64,000 nt of DNA from assembly GCF_001613365.1 (NCBI RefSeq), contig NZ_BDCF01000008.1, positions 186,001 to 250,000 of the forward strand, given 5' to 3'. Under the pieces are notes generated by a model. That model saw only the letters and a list, made by a program, of their open reading frames with translations, was not told where the DNA came from and did no database searches. This DNA comes from Nocardia xishanensis NBRC 101358. GTDB lineage: Bacteria > Actinomycetota > Actinomycetes > Mycobacteriales > Mycobacteriaceae. Shown piece after piece: positions 61,051 through 64,000 of the stretch. The position numbers and the translations under genes are program-made. Positions within the stretch are counted from its first letter, which is position 1, and each line of letters begins with the position of its first letter.

Positions 61051-61323
61051 TCAGGACTCGTCCGGGCCCGTGGTGAGAGGAGGCTCGTCCGGCACGACGT
61101 CCGGTTCCTCCGCGTCGAGACGCCTGCCGATCGACTCGCCCGCGCGCAGGTCGGCGGGCGACTCGGCGTAGCGTTCCGCGGCCGTCCACGCATCGGGCGG
61201 GTCCATCGCCGCCTCGAGCGGATCGGCGTCGAGTTCGTCCTCGTCGAGCTGTTCGGTGGTGGACGGGATCTCGTCGGTCCACGTCGTGTCGTCGAGCGGC
61301 TCTCCGCCTGAAGATTCGGTCAT
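61051..61323 (-). CDS. DUF5709 family protein
   Basis: A 90 aa very acidic protein: TTWTDEIPSTTEQLDEDELD, then PPDAWTAAERYAESPADLRA and GESIGRRLDAEEPDVV. This matches the DUF5709 pattern, a small actinobacterial family often found near stress genes, without known function. It lacks hydrophobic segments and is probably largely disordered. It shares direction with the gene starting at 61761 and could be co-transcribed. Confidence 0.8.
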   Translation of the reverse strand: MTESSGGEPLDDTTWTDEIPSTTEQLDEDELDADPLEAAMDPPDAWTAAERYAESPADLRAGESIGRRLDAEEPDVVPDEPPLTTGPDES

Positions 61324-61362
61324 GCTCGAGGGGTTGCCGCTGGCGGGCCGCCGAAACGGGGA

Positions 61363-61761
61363 TCAGCCGTCCTCGTACCGCGAACGCTCCAGCCGGTTGA
61401 AATTGCTCGGCGAGCCGTCGGCTCGCTGCTCCTGGTACAGGAAGCGCAGCCTGCGGTCGTCGAAGGTGGCGAACCACTCGTCCCACCCGACGGGGCGCAG
61501 CACCGCGCCGCCGTAGCCGGGAAAGTCGAAGCGCAGCACGCAAAGGCGGCCGTTGTACTCGCTGCCCGGCATGGTGGCGGGGCGAGCGCCGCGCTCCTCG
61601 GCCCACCGCCTGATCACCTCGTGGTTGCGCGTGACCAGGGTGCGGCCCGCTCTGTCCGGCCGCTGGGTGGGCGAGGTGATCTCCTGTGCCTGGTACAGCG
61701 ACCTCGCCTGCCCCGGTCCGGCGTGCGGAGGCCGGGTGGCGGGTCGTCGTTGATCGTCCAT
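61363..61761 (-). CDS. Conserved hypothetical stress-type protein
   Basis: A 132 aa basic N-terminal region followed by a compact domain: NHEVIRRWAEERGARPATMP, GSEYNGRLCVLRFDFPGYGG, WDEWFATFDDRRLRFLYQEQ. This domain recurs in actinobacterial proteins of unknown function. No catalytic motif is visible. A SigF-type promoter lies upstream at 61811-61836, and the gene is close to rsbW-sigF, so it is probably a general stress protein. Confidence 0.75.
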   Translation of the reverse strand: MDDQRRPATRPPHAGPGQARSLYQAQEITSPTQRPDRAGRTLVTRNHEVIRRWAEERGARPATMPGSEYNGRLCVLRFDFPGYGGAVLRPVGWDEWFATFDDRRLRFLYQEQRADGSPSNFNRLERSRYEDG

Positions 61762-61810
61762 GACGACTCCCTCTGCGCCCTCGTGTCTCGTTGTCCGGTT
61801 GTCTCACCAC

Positions 61811-61836
61811 GTACCCGAACCGGAACGTCGGCAAAC
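61811..61836 (-). promoter_or_regulatory. SigF-type promoter upstream of the gene starting at 61761
   Basis: On the minus strand GTTT (61836-61833), a 16 nt spacer, then GGGTAC (61816-61811). Transcription would begin roughly 45 nt before ATG 61761. Confidence 0.65.
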
Positions 61837-61956
61837 GGAAGTGAGGCGTATGCCGCAACCGATTCGGCCACTGTGCGGTGGGTATCCGCTGGATGACGAC
61901 CTTCGCCGCCGAGGTTCGCGGCGGTGCGGGTCACGGCGCCACCGAGGAGATGTCGC

Positions 61957-62268
61957 ATGGACGACCACACGCCACAGCCGATACCCGATCCCATACCCCC
62001 GAATCCGCAGCCCGACCCGGTGCCGACGCCGCCGGAACCGGAACCGATTCCGAACCCCGACCCGGCTCCGCACCCGTTCCCGCCACCGTTCCCGCCCGAT
62101 CCTGGCCCTTCCCCGCTGCCGCCGGAACCCGGGCCGGGACCGGCTCATCCCATCCCGCCGGAACCCGATCGGCCGACGCGGCCGCCCGGCCCCGACCCGC
62201 GCGAACCTGGTCCCGGTCATCCCACGCCGGGACCCGATCCCGCGCCCGCACCGCCGAATCCGCAGTGA
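61957..62268 (+). CDS. Proline-rich small protein
   Basis: A 103 aa protein composed largely of Pro with Asp, Glu and Gly in PxP and PEP arrays (IPDPIPPNPQPDPVPTPPEP, and similar). It has no signal peptide, so it would be a cytosolic or non-classically exported extended polypeptide. ATG 61957 is supported by GAGGAG 8 nt upstream, which argues that the frame is real rather than a GC-rich chance ORF. Function unknown. It is convergent with sigF, 13 bp away. Confidence 0.6.
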   Translation: MDDHTPQPIPDPIPPNPQPDPVPTPPEPEPIPNPDPAPHPFPPPFPPDPGPSPLPPEPGPGPAHPIPPEPDRPTRPPGPDPREPGPGHPTPGPDPAPAPPNPQ

Positions 62269-62281
62269 GGCGTCGCGCGGC

Positions 62282-63067
62282 TCAGTCGCGCAGCGCCTCT
62301 TCGCGCAACCAGCGCAGGGTCTTGGCCAGAATCCGGGAAACGTGCATCTGCGAGACGCCGAGCACGTCGGCGATCTGTGTCTGGGTCTTGCCCTCGAAGA
62401 ACCGCATGATCAGCACCTGCCGCTCGCGATCCGGCAGTTCGGCGATGAGCGGCTTGACGGCCATGTAGTCCTCCACCAGGTGATAGGAGGGCTCGTCGGC
62501 GCCGAGGCTTTCCAGCAGCGGCAATGGCGCGCTGTCGATATCGTCGCCCGCGACGGCGTCGATGGACGACGATTGGTAAGCGTTGCCCGCGATCAGCGCC
62601 TGGGTGACCTCGACCAGGTCGACGTCGAGCTCGTCGGCGATCTCACGGGCTCGCGGCATCCGGCCGAGCCGCTGCGACAGCGCTTCCACCGTCGCGCCGA
62701 TGCTGAGCTGGATCTCCTTGGTGCGCCGCGGCACTCGAACGGCCCAGGTGTTGTCGCGGAAGTGCCTGCGGACCTCACCCATGATGGTCGGCACCGCGAA
62801 GGCGAGGAAGGACGAGCCGCGGCTCACGTCGAACCGGTCGGCGGCCTGCACCAGGCCGAGCCGCGCGACCTGGAGCAGATCGTCGAACACCTCGCCGCGT
62901 CCGGAGAACTTGCGCGCGATGTGCTCGGCCAGCGGCAGGCAGCGCCCGATCAGCTCCTCGCGGAGGGCGGCGCGGCGCGGGTCGTCCGGGGGGAGGGCGT
63001 CGATCTTCTCGAAGAGCGGCTCGATGTTGTCGTAGCTGTCGCCCGCCGACTTCGACTCACCCGCCAT
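62282..63067 (-). CDS. sigF: Stress-response sigma factor SigF (SigB/SigF family)
   Basis: A 261 aa sigma-70 family factor of the SigB/SigF group. Region 2 is GEVFDDLLQVARLGLVQAAD with RFDVSRGSSFLAFAVPTIMG, region 3 RDNTWAVRVPRRTKEIQLSI, region 4 ERQVLIMRFFEGKTQTQIAD with VLGVSQMHVSRILAKTL. ATG 63067 overlaps rsbW by 11 bp, so both are coupled. It directs transcription of stress and stationary-phase genes when released from RsbW. Four further GTTT-15/16-GGGTA promoters in this window fit its known specificity. Confidence 0.95.
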   Translation of the reverse strand: MAGESKSAGDSYDNIEPLFEKIDALPPDDPRRAALREELIGRCLPLAEHIARKFSGRGEVFDDLLQVARLGLVQAADRFDVSRGSSFLAFAVPTIMGEVRRHFRDNTWAVRVPRRTKEIQLSIGATVEALSQRLGRMPRAREIADELDVDLVEVTQALIAGNAYQSSSIDAVAGDDIDSAPLPLLESLGADEPSYHLVEDYMAVKPLIAELPDRERQVLIMRFFEGKTQTQIADVLGVSQMHVSRILAKTLRWLREEALRD

Positions 63068-63488
63068 CGGCGCCCCCTCGCACCCAGGTGAAGTCGACAA
63101 TCGTCCGATGGCCGGACAGCTCCGCGTCGTAGGACTCCTGCTGCGCGGCGATGGATTCGGTGAGCGTCCGCACGATGTGCCATCCGAAACCAGCCTGTTC
63201 CACTATCGAGTCGGTCGTCACGATCGACGACACGTGCACGAACATGCGGTTCTCGTCGTAGGTGAACGCGCAGTCGATGTCCGAGCCGGGCACCGCGTCC
63301 AGGATCAGCACGGTGGCCACCTCGTCGAGCGCGAGCCGGATGTCGGTGACCTCGTCGATGGCGAAATCCGCGATGAGAGCCACGGTTTCGGCGAGGGCGC
63401 GCAGCATCGTCAGCTGCTCGAGCCGCGCGGGTACGCGGACACCGATGGTCGTCGTTTCTGTCGAGGACTGCGAGGTCCACTCCCCCAT
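63057..63488 (-). CDS. rsbW: Anti-sigma factor RsbW (UsfX-like)
   Basis: A 143 aa GHKL-fold serine kinase/anti-sigma factor that binds SigF. Visible are VRVPARLEQLTMLRALAETV, the Mg/ATP-binding N-box-like DIRLALDEVATVLI with Asp and Glu, and the G-box AGFGWHIVRTLTES. The N-box usually has Asn after the Glu-containing turn; here Ala-Thr occupies that place (DEVAT), as often seen in SigF anti-sigma factors with weak kinase activity. ATG 63488 is preceded by AAGGTGG. It is the first gene of the operon with sigF. Confidence 0.88.
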   Translation of the reverse strand: MGEWTSQSSTETTTIGVRVPARLEQLTMLRALAETVALIADFAIDEVTDIRLALDEVATVLILDAVPGSDIDCAFTYDENRMFVHVSSIVTTDSIVEQAGFGWHIVRTLTESIAAQQESYDAELSGHRTIVDFTWVRGGADGG

Positions 63489-63589
63489 CACCCATCACCA
63501 CCTTGTTTCGCGCGGCCGATCCGTCAGGCTACCGCGCAACAATCGCCATCACTCGTGGTCGGGCGACCGCGGCGTCCCTCATGTTGCAC

Positions 63590-63614
63590 TTACCCGTCGG
63601 ACACGAACTGAAAC
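63590..63614 (-). promoter_or_regulatory. SigF-dependent promoter of rsbW-sigF
   Basis: On the minus strand GTTT (63614-63611), a 15 nt spacer, then GGGTAA (63595-63590), close to the SigF consensus GTTT, 15-17 nt, GGGTAT. It lies about 95 nt before rsbW. This implies positive autoregulation, as known for usfX-sigF in mycobacteria. Confidence 0.75.
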
Positions 63615-63716
63615 GCCGGTCTTCGCCGACGTGATACCGAACCCTACCGTCGCACTCGCCTTCGCCTCGCCGGCGCTCGGCTCCGGCATGCGCAGGCGCG
63701 CTGTCACATTACTCGC

Positions 63717-64000
63717 TCACTGCACTCGCTCGTGCGCAGTGAGCAACAGGTGATCGAATTCCGTGCGCACTCCGACGGCCGCCTGCGTCACAGCGCTCAT
63801 CTCGGCGATCAACTGGGCGGCCAGCGAGCGCAGCTTCACGTTGGTTTCCTGGGAACGCCAGCTCAGCACGCGAAAAGCCTGTTCAGCGCTCACGCCGTAC
63901 ACCAGCATCAGCGCGCCCTTCGCCTGTTCGATGACAGCGCGCGCCTCGTACAGCTCCGGCAACGTGTCGTCCAGGGTCTCCTGCCGATGTTCCTCGAGCG
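63717..64000 (-). CDS. ANTAR-domain protein (partial, N-terminus beyond window)
   Basis: The frame is open to position 64000. It ends with an ANTAR RNA-binding antitermination domain: LPELYEARAVIEQAKGALML, VYGVSAEQAFRVLSWRSQET and NVKLRSLAAQLIAEM. These are the three helices of the domain. An N-terminal GAF or PAS sensor is usual and would lie outside. It is encoded upstream of rsbW-sigF in the same direction and may belong to the same stress-response set. Confidence 0.9.
   Translation of the reverse strand, partial: LEEHRQETLDDTLPELYEARAVIEQAKGALMLVYGVSAEQAFRVLSWRSQETNVKLRSLAAQLIAEMSAVTQAAVGVRTEFDHLLLTAHERVQ

Noticed and set aside
61324-61377. SigF promoter directly before the DUF5709 gene
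   Set aside because: GTTT is present at 15 nt, but the -10 reads GGCAAC, too far from GGGTAT; the gene is more likely transcribed from 61811-61836.

Overview
The window is high-GC actinomycete DNA with tightly packed, often ATGA-overlapping genes. The gene content points to a Nocardia/Rhodococcus-like member of the Mycobacteriales: a UPF0182 membrane protein, UdgX, a CtpI-type P-type ATPase, an RsbW-SigF pair, an actinobacterial cholesterol oxidase, AcoR-type regulators without a sigma-54 motif, and DUF5709. The genus is inferred from gene content only.

Region 1 (1-8510, all minus strand) is a mevalonate/terpenoid operon. In transcription order it encodes a GGPP-type polyprenyl synthase, a squalene/phytoene-synthase-like enzyme, a membrane desaturase, an MddA/NnrU-like membrane methyltransferase, mevalonate kinase, diphosphomevalonate decarboxylase, phosphomevalonate kinase and type 2 IPP isomerase, which is cut by the window start. 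The mevalonate part has the gene order known from Streptomyces mevalonate clusters. The three genes inserted after the GGPP synthase suggest a dedicated C30/C40-type isoprenoid product that I cannot name.

Region 2 (8511-18160) is eroded. It holds an IS701-family transposase remnant, a long AT-richer stretch without genes, a fused DUF4331/HD-GYP-LuxR pseudogene, and remnants of an aldehyde dehydrogenase and an alcohol dehydrogenase on either side of an intact AcoR-type regulator. An intact cobalt/nickel ECF transporter (cbiMQO) lies among them, with a divergent ArsR-type regulator and a 12-2-12 operator-like dyad between them.

Region 3 (18160-37950) carries stress, lipid and housekeeping genes: an NDH-2-like flavoprotein with an ECF41 sigma factor, a cyclase, a secreted lipase, a cholesterol oxidase with a TetR regulator, Mut7-C and CapA-like proteins, UPF0182, a GCS2-type ligase, UdgX, a metallothionein-like protein, a Ddn-like protein, a CoA-disulfide-reductase-like enzyme and an APC permease.

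Region 4 (38000-51300) contains a complete IS4-family element with matched ends, an SGNH lipase, a leftover copy of the APC permease tail, several Sel1-repeat proteins, a membrane Ser/Thr kinase with a DFN motif, and an SRPBCC/acyl-CoA ligase fusion.

Region 5 (51400-64000) is a stress module: the ectABCD operon with a terminator, an upstream OmpR-type regulator whose phosphoacceptor Asp is Glu, a giant P-type ATPase, small stress-type proteins, and rsbW-sigF. SigF-like promoters (GTTT, 15-16 nt, GGGTA) precede rsbW-sigF, the gene starting at 61761, the ATPase, the response regulator and the metallothionein-like gene at 33410. This suggests a local SigF regulon that may include ectoine synthesis.
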